DNA of 64,000 nt from Gottfriedia sp002574545 (GTDB lineage: Bacteria > Bacillota > Bacilli > Bacillales > Bacillaceae_G). Where the stretch lies: assembly GCA_052180195.1 (NCBI GenBank), contig CP197469.1. One strand, given 5' to 3'. The notes beneath the pieces are model-generated. The model saw nothing but the letters and a program-made list of their open reading frames with translations. It did not search any database and was not told where the DNA came from. Shown here piece by piece: positions 1-7,946 of this stretch. The first letter of the stretch is position 1, and each line of letters starts with the position of its first letter. The translations under genes and the position numbers were made by a program.

Positions 1-628
1 TCGTTGGAACGGTCCAGAATAAAGCATATTGTCTTAATATTGCTAGCGCACTTTCATCTTTCGCTTTACTTGCGTAATAGGTTAAAAATGTTGCGCTTAT
101 ATATAGGACTGAAATAATTGCAATGATGACAACACTCCAGGAGTAAATACTTGTTAATAAATTTTTAGCTAAAAATTGAACGACTCCGTTTTTTTCAATT
201 ATATATCCTCCTCCAGAAATGGTCAGAACCGTACAAAGTGAAGCGGGAATCAATAGACCTGTTGCTCCATATAAGAACAAATAAACTTTATTTTCCTTTG
301 ATCCATAATTAGAAAAAGCATAAAATGATCCTCTAATTGCCAATAGGATTAACGAAATACTTCCTGGGATTAAAAGGGCTGTTCCATAATAAAATGCAAC
401 ACTTGGAAAAAATCCTATAATGCCAACAAAGAAAAATACAAAAAATACATTTGTTATCTCCCAAACAGGTGATAAATATCTACTAATCAAATTATTTATT
501 AAGTGATCCTTTTTTGTTACTTTTCCATAATAAGCAAAGAATCCAGCACCGAAGTCAATTGATGCTATAATGATATATCCATATAGAAATATCCATAAAA
601 CGATTATTCCTAATAACTCAATATTCAA
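1..628 (-). CDS. cydB: cytochrome bd ubiquinol oxidase subunit II (partial, runs off the left edge)
   Basis: About 209 N-terminal residues of a hydrophobic protein are present; the C-terminus lies outside the window. The first helix carries SIDFGAGFF, close to the DFGxG signature of CydB. CydB is the second integral-membrane subunit of cytochrome bd quinol oxidase, which reduces O2 to water with quinol electrons. The start is taken as TTG at 628, because GGAGGG lies 6 bases upstream and no ATG fits. It follows cydA (736-2067) on the same strand after 107 bases, as expected of a cydAB operon. The divergent sequence resembles the alternative YthAB-type oxidase as much as classical CydAB. Confidence 0.85.
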   Translation of the reverse strand, partial: MNIELLGIIVLWIFLYGYIIIASIDFGAGFFAYYGKVTKKDHLINNLISRYLSPVWEITNVFFVFFFVGIIGFFPSVAFYYGTALLIPGSISLILLAIRGSFYAFSNYGSKENKVYLFLYGATGLLIPASLCTVLTISGGGYIIEKNGVVQFLAKNLLTSIYSWSVVIIAIISVLYISATFLTYYASKAKDESALAILRQYALFWTVPT

Positions 629-735
629 TGTTCACCCTCCTATTCATTGGCTTTGTTTCAAATTGCAGTCGTACTCTTTAAAGCTACAATATTTATAACT
701 TACCAAGAGTTTTTTAAATGACCTTTAAACAGAGC

Positions 736-2067
736 CTATTTTTTAAAACGATATTGAAGTTCATCTTCGGGTGGATTATGAATGAACATTTTTCGAATAA
801 CGATTGTACAAAAGACTCCTAAAAAGACATATAAAACAAAAAATAACCAAAACATACTGCCTAGTCCTTTGGCAGTTGTGGCTCCTTCTGAAACCTTCAT
901 ATATCCTCTTAAAATCCACGGTTGGCGGCCTATTTCAGCAATCATCCATCCAAGTTCGATATTAATCATCGCCAATGGTCCAGTTAGCGCTAGTCCACGT
1001 AAAAGCCACTTATTATGCATCCAATTTTTCTTTTTAATAGAAAACACAACAAATATGAAGGTCATCGATATAATTAAGCCGACAAAAGTCATTTTTATAT
1101 CAAATAAATAATGGATAAACAAAGGTGGCGTCTCTTCTTTTGGAAATTCATTTAATCCAGTTACTGGTGCATTAAAATCTGAGAAAGATAAAAAGCTTAA
1201 CAGTTTAGGAATTCGAATTTCATATTTTACTTCATGTGTTTGATCATCAAGCGTTCCGAATAAGACAAAATCTGCCCCTCTTTCCGTCTCAAAATGCCAT
1301 TCAATTGCTGCTAGTTTTTCTGGTTGATATTTAGCAAGGAATTTTGCGGAAACATCTCCCGTGACACCTGTTAAAACAGCAAAAATTAATCCTAGTGTTG
1401 CTGCTAATCGGAGCCCTTTTCGTGTGTATTCCGTATTTTTTCTTCTTAATAACTGAATAGCGGCAATCGACGTTAATATAAGAGCAGATGCAACATATGC
1501 AGTAACAACTACATGTAAAGTTTTGGAAGGAGCAGCTGGATTAAACATTGCGGCAATTGGATCGACCGTTTTAATGATTCCATTTTTCAAAGTAAAACCT
1601 TGTGGAGTATTCATAAATGCATTTACTGTGGTAATGAAAAACGCCGACAAAGTTGAACCTAATATCACAGGTAAAATGATTAACCAATGATAAATAGGTT
1701 TTTTAAATCGATCCCAAGTGTATAGATAAATCCCTAGGAATATCGCCTCAAAAAAGAAGGCGAATGTTTCCATAAACAGTGGAAAACTAATTGCTTGACC
1801 AGCAATCCTCATAAAGCTCGGCCATAATAAAGATAGTTGTAAACCAATACATGTTCCAGTTACTACTCCAACTGCAACGGTAATTGTGTAACCCCTGGCC
1901 CATCTTCTTGCCATCAGCGTATAGTGTGGATCCTTTTTTAAAATTCCTAACCCTTCTGCAATAGCAATCATTAAGGGTATTCCTACGCCAATTGTTGCAA
2001 ATATAATGTGAAATACTAGTGTCATACTTGTTAGTAATCTACTGAGTGTGACATTATCCAACTCCAT
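736..2067 (-). CDS. cydA: cytochrome bd ubiquinol oxidase subunit I
   Basis: This 443-residue membrane protein is the haem-bearing subunit of cytochrome bd oxidase. Visible landmarks are the N-terminal His in LVFHIIFATIGVG, a likely haem-ligand His in the helix SKTLHVVVTAYVAS, and the hallmark GWMIAEIGRQPW near residue 375. The quinol loop is short, as in Gram-positive enzymes. The ATG start has GGGGGA 8 bases upstream. It is first in an operon with cydB. No Rex-like TTGTGAA-N4-TTCACAA palindrome was seen upstream, so redox control is not evident from sequence. It could be the ythA paralogue rather than the main cydA. Confidence 0.92.
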   Translation of the reverse strand: MELDNVTLSRLLTSMTLVFHIIFATIGVGIPLMIAIAEGLGILKKDPHYTLMARRWARGYTITVAVGVVTGTCIGLQLSLLWPSFMRIAGQAISFPLFMETFAFFFEAIFLGIYLYTWDRFKKPIYHWLIILPVILGSTLSAFFITTVNAFMNTPQGFTLKNGIIKTVDPIAAMFNPAAPSKTLHVVVTAYVASALILTSIAAIQLLRRKNTEYTRKGLRLAATLGLIFAVLTGVTGDVSAKFLAKYQPEKLAAIEWHFETERGADFVLFGTLDDQTHEVKYEIRIPKLLSFLSFSDFNAPVTGLNEFPKEETPPLFIHYLFDIKMTFVGLIISMTFIFVVFSIKKKNWMHNKWLLRGLALTGPLAMINIELGWMIAEIGRQPWILRGYMKVSEGATTAKGLGSMFWLFFVLYVFLGVFCTIVIRKMFIHNPPEDELQYRFKK

Positions 2068-2261
2068 ATGAAATCTCCCCCTATAATGTATTATCTTATT
2101 GTCCTATGAAATTAATTATTCTAATCAAATGACCGATAATGTTACGATATTTTGAACATAATCAGTAAAATTTCATTTTTTTGTATCTATAAAAGTATGT
2201 TCCTATAACAATAAAGGTATACGGGGAATCTTAAGTACAAAGAAATTGATTGGTAAAACAA

Positions 2262-2287
2262 AAAACCACAAGGAAATCTTGTGGTTT
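2262..2287. terminator. hairpin ACCACAAG/CTTGTGGT with T tail
   Basis: Perfect arms around a 4-base loop, preceded by an A-run and followed by T's, so it could end transcripts from either side. A near-identical hairpin recurs at 2766-2793 and a related one at 50248-50283, so this is a repeated terminator-like unit. Confidence 0.6.
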
Positions 2288-2340
2288 TAGCACGCTGTTA
2301 AAAAAAAGAATTTGTCAATTAAACTTTGATAAGTAAGTTG

Positions 2341-2473
2341 TGTCTCAGTGATTTCCACTACAGGTTGCTCGCTTTCCATGGGGCGAGATTCTTTAGCCTC
2401 CTCGGCGTGCGCCTGTGGGGTCTCAGCCTTCCCGCATCTCCCATAGGAGCCTGGCAACCTTTCGTTCCAATCA
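2341..2473 (-). repeat. dispersed Bacillaceae structured repeat (full copy)
   Basis: This 130-base GC-rich island in AT-rich DNA matches from memory a sequence scattered in many Bacillaceae genomes (minus-strand ends near GATTGGAACG and GTGGAAATCA). On the minus strand AGGTTGC near the 5' end can pair with GCAACCT near the 3' end, with inner hairpins CTCC-TAT-GGGAG and GGCG-CA-CGCC. This favours a structured RNA or mobile repeat. The 65-codon open frame over it (2326-2523) has no ribosome site and is not called. A decayed copy lies at 53698-53810. Confidence 0.6.
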
Positions 2474-2765
2474 TTTTCTTTATGAAAAATAATAATCTTA
2501 AAAACAATAAAAAAGTGAATTGAACGAATGAATTACACTTTATTCATCAAAACTAAATCGAAACTCATGATGAAGACATTCACTTCTTTACAAATATTCA
2601 TTGTCAAAAAGATGATCTATTCAATTTTAGTCAGTTAGTTAAAACATTTATATTTCAACCAATACCAATTGTATATCAATAAAAAGACAAATAAATAATA
2701 AATAGATTATTTTCCCTTTAAATTCAGTTAATTTTCCTATTGACTACAATATATTTCAACACTCT

Positions 2766-2793
2766 GAAAAAGCCACAAGGAATTCTTGTGGTT
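2766..2793. terminator. hairpin GCCACAAG/CTTGTGGT, second copy
   Basis: Same fold as 2262-2287 with one base change in the loop and a G-T closing pair, followed by T's. It lies between the dispersed repeat and the GIY-YIG gene and could end that gene's leftward transcript. The remaining 2480-2890 DNA is AT-rich with no supported gene. Confidence 0.5.
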
Positions 2794-2890
2794 TTAGTGT
2801 TTGACAGAGCCCTAGAAATTTGAATGTCAAACTGTCTAAAAGAACATAAATTAATTGATAAAACGGGCGTAATCAACAATAAATAATTTG

Positions 2891-3256
2891 CTATTGATTA
2901 CCATTGCTACTATATGAGTTATACCCTCTTTCACCATAAGGTTGAAGTTTTTCTAACCATTTTTCTTCTAGTTTTTTTAGATCTCCTTTGATACCTAATG
3001 GACTAATGTCTTCTTCCTTTAAAATTTCTAATACTTCAAATATAAATGACTCTTTTCCATATTCATTCCATTCTTGTTGAAGAAGTTTATTTGTACAAGA
3101 CCCCGCCTCTAATTCAAATTTCTTCCCATTAATGGTTTTTAAATTTTTAGTACTTACGATGAAGACTTTTTGATTTTTTATGTTTTTAATTTGGTAAATA
3201 CCTGCTTGAACTTTCGTTTCCTTATATTGCATTTTCAATTCTTTTTTTCTACTCAT
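2891..3256 (-). CDS. GIY-YIG nuclease-family protein
   Basis: About 121 residues. The segment GIYQIKNIKNQKVFIVST matches the opening beta-hairpin of the GIY-YIG fold, a small nuclease domain, but the second signature is degenerate (VFIVS where YIG-type proteins have a Gly), so catalytic activity is uncertain. The start at 3256 (MSRKKELKMQ) is preferred because GAAAGG lies 9 bases upstream; an earlier ATG at 3292 overlaps the previous gene and has no ribosome site. It follows the DUF2087-like regulator by about 20 bases. This regulator/GIY-YIG pairing is, from memory, recurrent in Bacillus. The cellular role is unknown. Confidence 0.75.
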   Translation of the reverse strand: MSRKKELKMQYKETKVQAGIYQIKNIKNQKVFIVSTKNLKTINGKKFELEAGSCTNKLLQQEWNEYGKESFIFEVLEILKEEDISPLGIKGDLKKLEEKWLEKLQPYGERGYNSYSSNGNQ

Positions 3257-3276
3257 TTTTAACAACCTTTCTTTTA

Positions 3277-4032
3277 CTAAGCTTTTACCCAATAACTACT
3301 GCCATCCGACTTTCGATCAATAAAGCCATATTCGATTAAGTATCTTCTTAACACGACATAATCAGGATAAATAGCTGTCAGTACTTCATTTATCTCTTTT
3401 TCTGAATAATTCTTATTTGGTGAAAATCTTTTCACAATTTCTCTTAACACAACAAGCTTTTGTTTTTCCTTTAATGGAAATTTTTTTAATGGCCCATCTA
3501 CGCCTTCAGGAAAGTATTTTTTTATAGTTTTTTCCATTTCATCTTCCGTAATGTTATAGCGCTCATCAACCATTTTTGCTGTTTTATGAAGTGGTAAAAA
3601 ACTTGGCGCATGCTGATCCTTTTCTTTTAAAAGCTCCATCAAGACAAGAAATAATTTTGCCTGTCTTTCCTTTTCCTTTAAAACAAAGCGATGATTCCTG
3701 ATTGTCGAAGAGCTACCGATTCCCGTTTCTTTTTGTATTTCTGTATCACTCTTCCCTTGATAAAAAAGACGTAAAAGATGGTTTTGATGTTCTGTTAATC
3801 CTGTTAATTTTTTATCCAGTTGGATTAAATAATCGAAAACAGAGTCATGACTATGTTCTATATGGACTTTCATGTATTTTTCGGCTTCATATAAAATTCC
3901 CGAATCTTGATAAATAATGCCTTTTTCAATTCTATTACTACAGAGTAAACAGTAATAATGATTTTCCTCTTCGATATATCCTTGTTTTAATTCTTCTATA
4001 TCGGCATTCCAAAAAACGTCTAAATTTTCCAC
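3277..4032 (-). CDS. DUF2087-type transcriptional regulator
   Basis: 251 residues. The middle (about 75-120) reads as a LuxR-like helix-turn-helix (LTEHQNHLLRLFYQGKSDTEIQKETGIGSSSTIRNHR). The C-terminus (about 180-248: FPLKEKQKLVVLREIVKRF then YSEKEINEVL and LRRYLIEYGFIDR) is typical of DUF2087. The N-terminus has two Cys (CLLC) and a later HIEHSHD that could bind a metal, which is inference. The start is GTG with a distant AAAAGGG. It probably regulates itself and the downstream GIY-YIG gene; a palindrome lies 37 bases upstream at 4069-4089. The target is unknown. Confidence 0.75.
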   Translation of the reverse strand: MENLDVFWNADIEELKQGYIEEENHYYCLLCSNRIEKGIIYQDSGILYEAEKYMKVHIEHSHDSVFDYLIQLDKKLTGLTEHQNHLLRLFYQGKSDTEIQKETGIGSSSTIRNHRFVLKEKERQAKLFLVLMELLKEKDQHAPSFLPLHKTAKMVDERYNITEDEMEKTIKKYFPEGVDGPLKKFPLKEKQKLVVLREIVKRFSPNKNYSEKEINEVLTAIYPDYVVLRRYLIEYGFIDRKSDGSSYWVKA

Positions 4033-4068
4033 TTAACAAACACAACCCTTTTTCGTTTATTATAAAAC

Positions 4069-4089
4069 AAACATTTAAACAAAATGTTT
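4069..4089. promoter_or_regulatory. palindrome AAACATTT-N5-AAATGTTT before the DUF2087 regulator
   Basis: Exact 8-base arms in the promoter region of the minus-strand regulator starting at 4032. Placement suggests an autoregulatory operator. The rest of 4090-4560 is AT-rich with no gene seen. Confidence 0.35.
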
Positions 4090-4569
4090 ACTAATTTATA
4101 AACATATTATGTTATTGTTTGAAAAATGTCAATTTTACTATTCTATAAAACTCAAGTTGTTTATACATAATTAATAAAAAAGATCTCTTAAAAGCCCCTT
4201 TAACATAAAGGTACATTTTTCCTAATATGGTACCGTTTTTATCATTTAATGTTTTAAAAATGATTCTTTCTATTCTTTTCAACATAATTCATTTATTCCA
4301 TAAGGACTAATTTCAAATCTTCAATTGACAATTTATTACAGTACTTTACAATTAAAATGTAAGGTAAATTTAATATTCGACACATTTTAATCTAATTAAA
4401 AAACCTAGTTTAATATGGAAAAATCTTTACATATTATTTTTCTTTTAGACTAATATGGTTTAAGGAAAACAACGGAAATAGGTATGACAAAGGATATATT
4501 CTTACGTCAGTCTTTACTGTCTAAGAATAAACGCAAAAGAGTGATTTCTTTACAAGATAGGAGGAAGTT

Positions 4570-5868
4570 ATGTCAATTAACAATGAAAAACACATTGAGC
4601 TTTTATCAATCGAAAAAAAATTCGATAAATCCTTTTTGCATATAAAACTATTATTTAATCAAGAAATAGAACTTCATTGGGAAATTGACAACGAAACGGC
4701 CAATCTTATGAAATCAAAAATTATTTTTGATGAAAACAATAAGTTTAGCCTTTCTTTATGTAGTACTTGGGATGAGGATAAAAAGCAGTTTACTAGTTTT
4801 GTAACGAAGTCAAACAGTAATAAGAGTGAAAAAATTTACTTTTCTTGTTCTGAAGAGTTTCATTTGCAACTTCACTCTATAAAAAATATGAAAGATCTTA
4901 GAATTTTAATTGATCTACCTTACTTATCAATTAGTCGATCCAGTTCAAAAAAAAATAAGGGTAATTCGAAAAAGTATAAACTATATGGTTGGCTTACTGT
5001 TGCTGCTATTAGTATTCTATCGATAAGCTTAATAGGTTATAAGAGTCAAACTTGTAAAGCAGAATCTTTATTTTGCGGAAAAAAACCAGCAAAAGCAGAA
5101 AGTGTTTCAAAGGTACAAAATACAAAATCTCCAGAGAAAAAAATTAAGTCAAATCAGGAAAAACAAGTTCCAAAGAAAGATGATATCAAAAACGTATCTC
5201 AACCGAATGTACACACAAATGAACCTGATGTCAGATATGCAGTTAAAAAAGAACCCATCAATAAACCCGTTCAATCAATATATCCGACTGTAAAATTAAA
5301 CAATGTAATTAATTATAGTATCCCACAAGGTAGCGTAGCACTTACATTTGATGATGGTCCCTCGAAATATTCGAAAGAAATAGTAAATGTTTTAAAGAAA
5401 TACAAAGTTGGCGGTACTTTTTTCTACATCGGAGATAACGTTCAAAGGTATCCTGAAAATGTACAATATGCATATTCTAACGGTTATTCTGTTGGAAGCC
5501 ACTCCATGCACCACTATAACTTCTTAAAACTATCTTATAAAAATCAAGAAGATGATCTGGTTAGAACAAATAACTTAATAAAAAATATTACAAAGCAAGA
5601 TACAGTACTCTTTAGACCACCCTACGGTGCAAAAAACCAAGCAACTATTGAATTAATGCAAAAACACCAATTTAAAATGGTTTTATGGGATAAAGATACT
5701 GAAGACTGGAAGAATCGCAATACGAATACAATTGTAAATTACGTTAAAAGCCACACTGGATCTGGAAGTATCATTCTACTTCACGAAACTAAACCTTCTT
5801 TGGATGCTTTACCACAAATTATTGAATATCTCCAATCAAAAAATTTAAAAATTGTTAGTTTAAATTAG
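4570..5868 (+). CDS. membrane-anchored polysaccharide deacetylase (NodB domain)
   Basis: 432 residues: a cytoplasmic N-terminal region (1-137) of unknown function, one membrane helix (about 139-157), a Lys/Gln-rich linker, then a NodB deacetylase domain (about 250-430). Catalytic motifs are intact: TFDDGPS (Asp261/Asp262), HSMHH (metal His311 and His315), RPPYG (349-353) and the late LLH (His405). Such enzymes remove acetyl groups from peptidoglycan or another surface glycan. AGGAGG precedes the ATG by 5-6 bases. It stands alone with its own terminator, near the lysozyme-resistance operon, so a cell-wall role is likely. The intracellular N-terminal domain is unusual for the family. Confidence 0.88.
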   Translation: MSINNEKHIELLSIEKKFDKSFLHIKLLFNQEIELHWEIDNETANLMKSKIIFDENNKFSLSLCSTWDEDKKQFTSFVTKSNSNKSEKIYFSCSEEFHLQLHSIKNMKDLRILIDLPYLSISRSSSKKNKGNSKKYKLYGWLTVAAISILSISLIGYKSQTCKAESLFCGKKPAKAESVSKVQNTKSPEKKIKSNQEKQVPKKDDIKNVSQPNVHTNEPDVRYAVKKEPINKPVQSIYPTVKLNNVINYSIPQGSVALTFDDGPSKYSKEIVNVLKKYKVGGTFFYIGDNVQRYPENVQYAYSNGYSVGSHSMHHYNFLKLSYKNQEDDLVRTNNLIKNITKQDTVLFRPPYGAKNQATIELMQKHQFKMVLWDKDTEDWKNRNTNTIVNYVKSHTGSGSIILLHETKPSLDALPQIIEYLQSKNLKIVSLN

Positions 5869-5870
5869 CA

Positions 5871-5893
5871 AGTAGTCGCTTTTAGCGACTACT
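5871..5893 (+). terminator. terminator of the deacetylase gene
   Basis: AGTAGTCGC-TTTTA-GCGACTACT followed by a T-run, directly after the stop codon. The following 400 bases hold no gene apart from the sigV promoter region. Confidence 0.85.
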
Positions 5894-6224
5894 TTTTTAT
5901 TCAAACGTTTGTTTAAATTTTAGAGTAGTACTTTTCATTTGTTTTTGAATGAATATCTTCTTCATTAGTCGCCCCCCCAATAATCAAAACTTTATTCATA
6001 AATTTATTTCTCTTTTAAAATTTTTTGTTTTATTTTCGTTCATTTTATTCTATAAAAAGCCAATTAATGGAATTTTGGTGCACCCTTGCTCTTTTTTTAT
6101 TAATTGTGTTTAGATTGTTTACGAATAGGAATGCCATCTGTATACTACTTATTTAGACCCATATCTCTTAAACGGTTAGGTTATTTTCTTTAGTAAATAT
6201 TTCCTAGATTTTTTTTTATTTTTT

Positions 6225-6252
6225 ATAAAACTTTTTCGAATAGGTATACGTC
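6225..6252 (+). promoter_or_regulatory. candidate ECF-type promoter of sigV
   Basis: AAAAC ending at 6231 and CGTC at 6249-6252, 17 bases apart, resemble the AAC/CGTC elements of ECF sigma promoters and would allow SigV to activate its own operon, as known in Bacillus subtilis. A TATAAT at 6256-6261 could instead serve the housekeeping sigma factor. Confidence 0.4.
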
Positions 6253-6304
6253 TTTTATAATGTGTACCTTCTTAGATACGTATCTCAAAAAAGGAGCTCT
6301 TTAA

Positions 6305-6790
6305 ATGAAGGGGAAAGCTAACTTAGAAAAGGAACTTGTAGATTTAATTATAAATAATAAAGATGATTTTTATCGGTTAGCTTATAGCTACGTTAAAAAC
6401 TCAGAAGATGCGGTGGATATATTACAAGATTCTATTCATAAAGCCATTTCCTCAAAAGATAAATTAAAAAATGAACAATCTTTAAAAAGTTGGTTTTATA
6501 GAATTGTAGTAAATACATCATTAGATTTTTTAAGAAAACAAAAAAAAGTAACTGTAATGGATGAAGAAACGATTGAGCTATATTCTTCAGGACAGGATGA
6601 TAATTATACAGATATTGATTTAGAAAGATCATTAGAATCTTTACCAACTAAATATCGGGCTGTAATTGTCCTCAGGTATTTCGAAGACTTAAAAATTGAA
6701 GAAGTTGCTGAAATTTTACAGGAAAGTCCAAATACAATAAAAACTCGTTTATATAAAGCTTTAGAAATACTCCGGATTAAAATGAAATGA
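6305..6790 (+). CDS. sigV: ECF RNA polymerase sigma factor SigV
   Basis: 161 residues with sigma region 2 (about 15-78: FYRLAYSYVKNSEDAVDILQDSIHKA) and region 4 (about 105-158: LPTKYRAVIVLRYFEDLKIEEVAEILQESPNTIKTRLYKAL). Identity as SigV rests on length and on the downstream RsiV-like anti-sigma factor and OatA. In B. subtilis SigV is released when RsiV binds lysozyme and switches on oatA. AAAGGAG precedes the ATG. rsiV follows after 24 bases. Confidence 0.88.
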   Translation: MKGKANLEKELVDLIINNKDDFYRLAYSYVKNSEDAVDILQDSIHKAISSKDKLKNEQSLKSWFYRIVVNTSLDFLRKQKKVTVMDEETIELYSSGQDDNYTDIDLERSLESLPTKYRAVIVLRYFEDLKIEEVAEILQESPNTIKTRLYKALEILRIKMK

Positions 6791-6814
6791 ATTTATTTTT
6801 GGGAGGCCAATTAG

Positions 6815-7687
6815 TTGGATAAAAAATTAGAAAAATTAAGATCGGACTATAAAAATGTTCCTATCCCTGATCATTTGGACATTATTGTTAATAAAGCAAT
6901 TAAACGTTCCATAAAAAAAAGAGTCCCTTTAAAGTCAATTACAGGTTTTTTAACTGCAGCACTATTTGTTTTATCAATCAATACTAGCTCGACTTTTGCA
7001 AAGACATTATCAAATGTTCCAATACTTGGAAATGTTGTTAATGTACTAACTTTTACTGAATATACTGTAGATGAGCCAACCTTTAAGGCAAATTTAAAAG
7101 TCCCTGCGGTTAAAAATTTAAAAAATAAAGAGTTAGAGCAAAGCTTGAACAACAAATACTTAGAAGAAAATAAAAAGCTATATGATCAATTTATGAAAGA
7201 AACAGAATCTGTTAAAAAAGGTTCTGGTGCACACCTAGGAATTGATAGTGGTTATGAAGTTAAAACAGATACTGAGGATATTTTGTCCATCGAAAGATAT
7301 GTTGTTAATACCGCTGCCTCTTCCTCAACAACTATGAAATTTGACACAATTGACAAGAAAAAGGAAATATTATTGTCATTACCGATTCTTTTTAAAGATA
7401 AATCATATGTAAAAATAATTAGCGAAAACATTAAAGAACAAATGAAAGAACAGATGAAAAAAGATGAAAGTAAGGTATACTGGATACCGGAAGCAAATCT
7501 TGACTATTCAATTGATCCTTTCGTAAGCATTAAAGACAATCAAAATTTTTATATAAATGAAGATCATAAGCTTATTATTTCATTTGATAAATATGAAGTT
7601 GCACCTGGTTATATGGGTGTGGTTGAATTTGCAATTCCAACCGACGTCATTTCAAAAGTATTAGTTGGGGATTATTATATTAGATAA
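6815..7687 (+). CDS. rsiV: anti-sigma-V factor / lysozyme receptor RsiV
   Basis: 290 residues: a short cytoplasmic N-terminus that should hold SigV, a membrane helix (about 41-58), then an extracytoplasmic part ending in a DUF3298-like domain (about 170-288). Known RsiV binds lysozyme directly, is cut by signal peptidase, and then by RasP. The sequence STFA-KT just after the helix (Ala62) is a plausible signal peptidase site, consistent with that mechanism. The start is TTG with GGGAGG 8 bases upstream. A terminator follows at 7709-7740. Confidence 0.87.
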   Translation: MDKKLEKLRSDYKNVPIPDHLDIIVNKAIKRSIKKRVPLKSITGFLTAALFVLSINTSSTFAKTLSNVPILGNVVNVLTFTEYTVDEPTFKANLKVPAVKNLKNKELEQSLNNKYLEENKKLYDQFMKETESVKKGSGAHLGIDSGYEVKTDTEDILSIERYVVNTAASSSTTMKFDTIDKKKEILLSLPILFKDKSYVKIISENIKEQMKEQMKKDESKVYWIPEANLDYSIDPFVSIKDNQNFYINEDHKLIISFDKYEVAPGYMGVVEFAIPTDVISKVLVGDYYIR

Positions 7688-7708
7688 CTTTTTTAAATAA
7701 ACGAATAA

Positions 7709-7740
7709 AGAGTCACTTTTAATTTATTAGATTTGGCTCT
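7709..7740 (+). terminator. terminator after rsiV
   Basis: AGAGTCA pairs with TGGCTCT (one G-T pair), followed by a T-run. It may separate sigV-rsiV from oatA, so oatA could need read-through or its own promoter. Confidence 0.65.
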
Positions 7741-7832
7741 CTTTTTTTGAAAAACAAATACATTAAATAAAAAGCCAATAGTTAAAAAAGGCTACATAAA
7801 TATAGATAGATTAGAGGAAGGGGAAATTAGCA

Positions 7833-7946
7833 ATGAACTTCGCGGTTCGGACAATTAAGAAATTAAATAGTATAAGCGCTCAACATTTGTTCAAAAAAGA
7901 AATCGTTTATGAGGTGTTTAAACGAAGAGGTTATGCTTATGTCTAA
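7833..7946 (+). CDS. 37-residue upstream ORF overlapping oatA
   Basis: ATG at 7833 with GAGGAAGGGG 8 bases upstream opens a 37-codon basic peptide (MNFAVRTIKKLN...RRGYAYV). Its stop (7944-7946) overlaps the oatA start in ATGTCTAA, an 8-base overlap typical of translational coupling. The ribosome site of oatA lies inside this ORF. It matches no family known to me. It may act only as a leader that sets oatA translation, or be a real small protein. It has no signal sequence or membrane helix. Confidence 0.5.
   Translation: MNFAVRTIKKLNSISAQHLFKKEIVYEVFKRRGYAYV

Noticed and set aside
2326..2523. 65-residue ORF over the repeat
   Set aside because: No ribosome site, and the sequence is a dispersed non-coding repeat.
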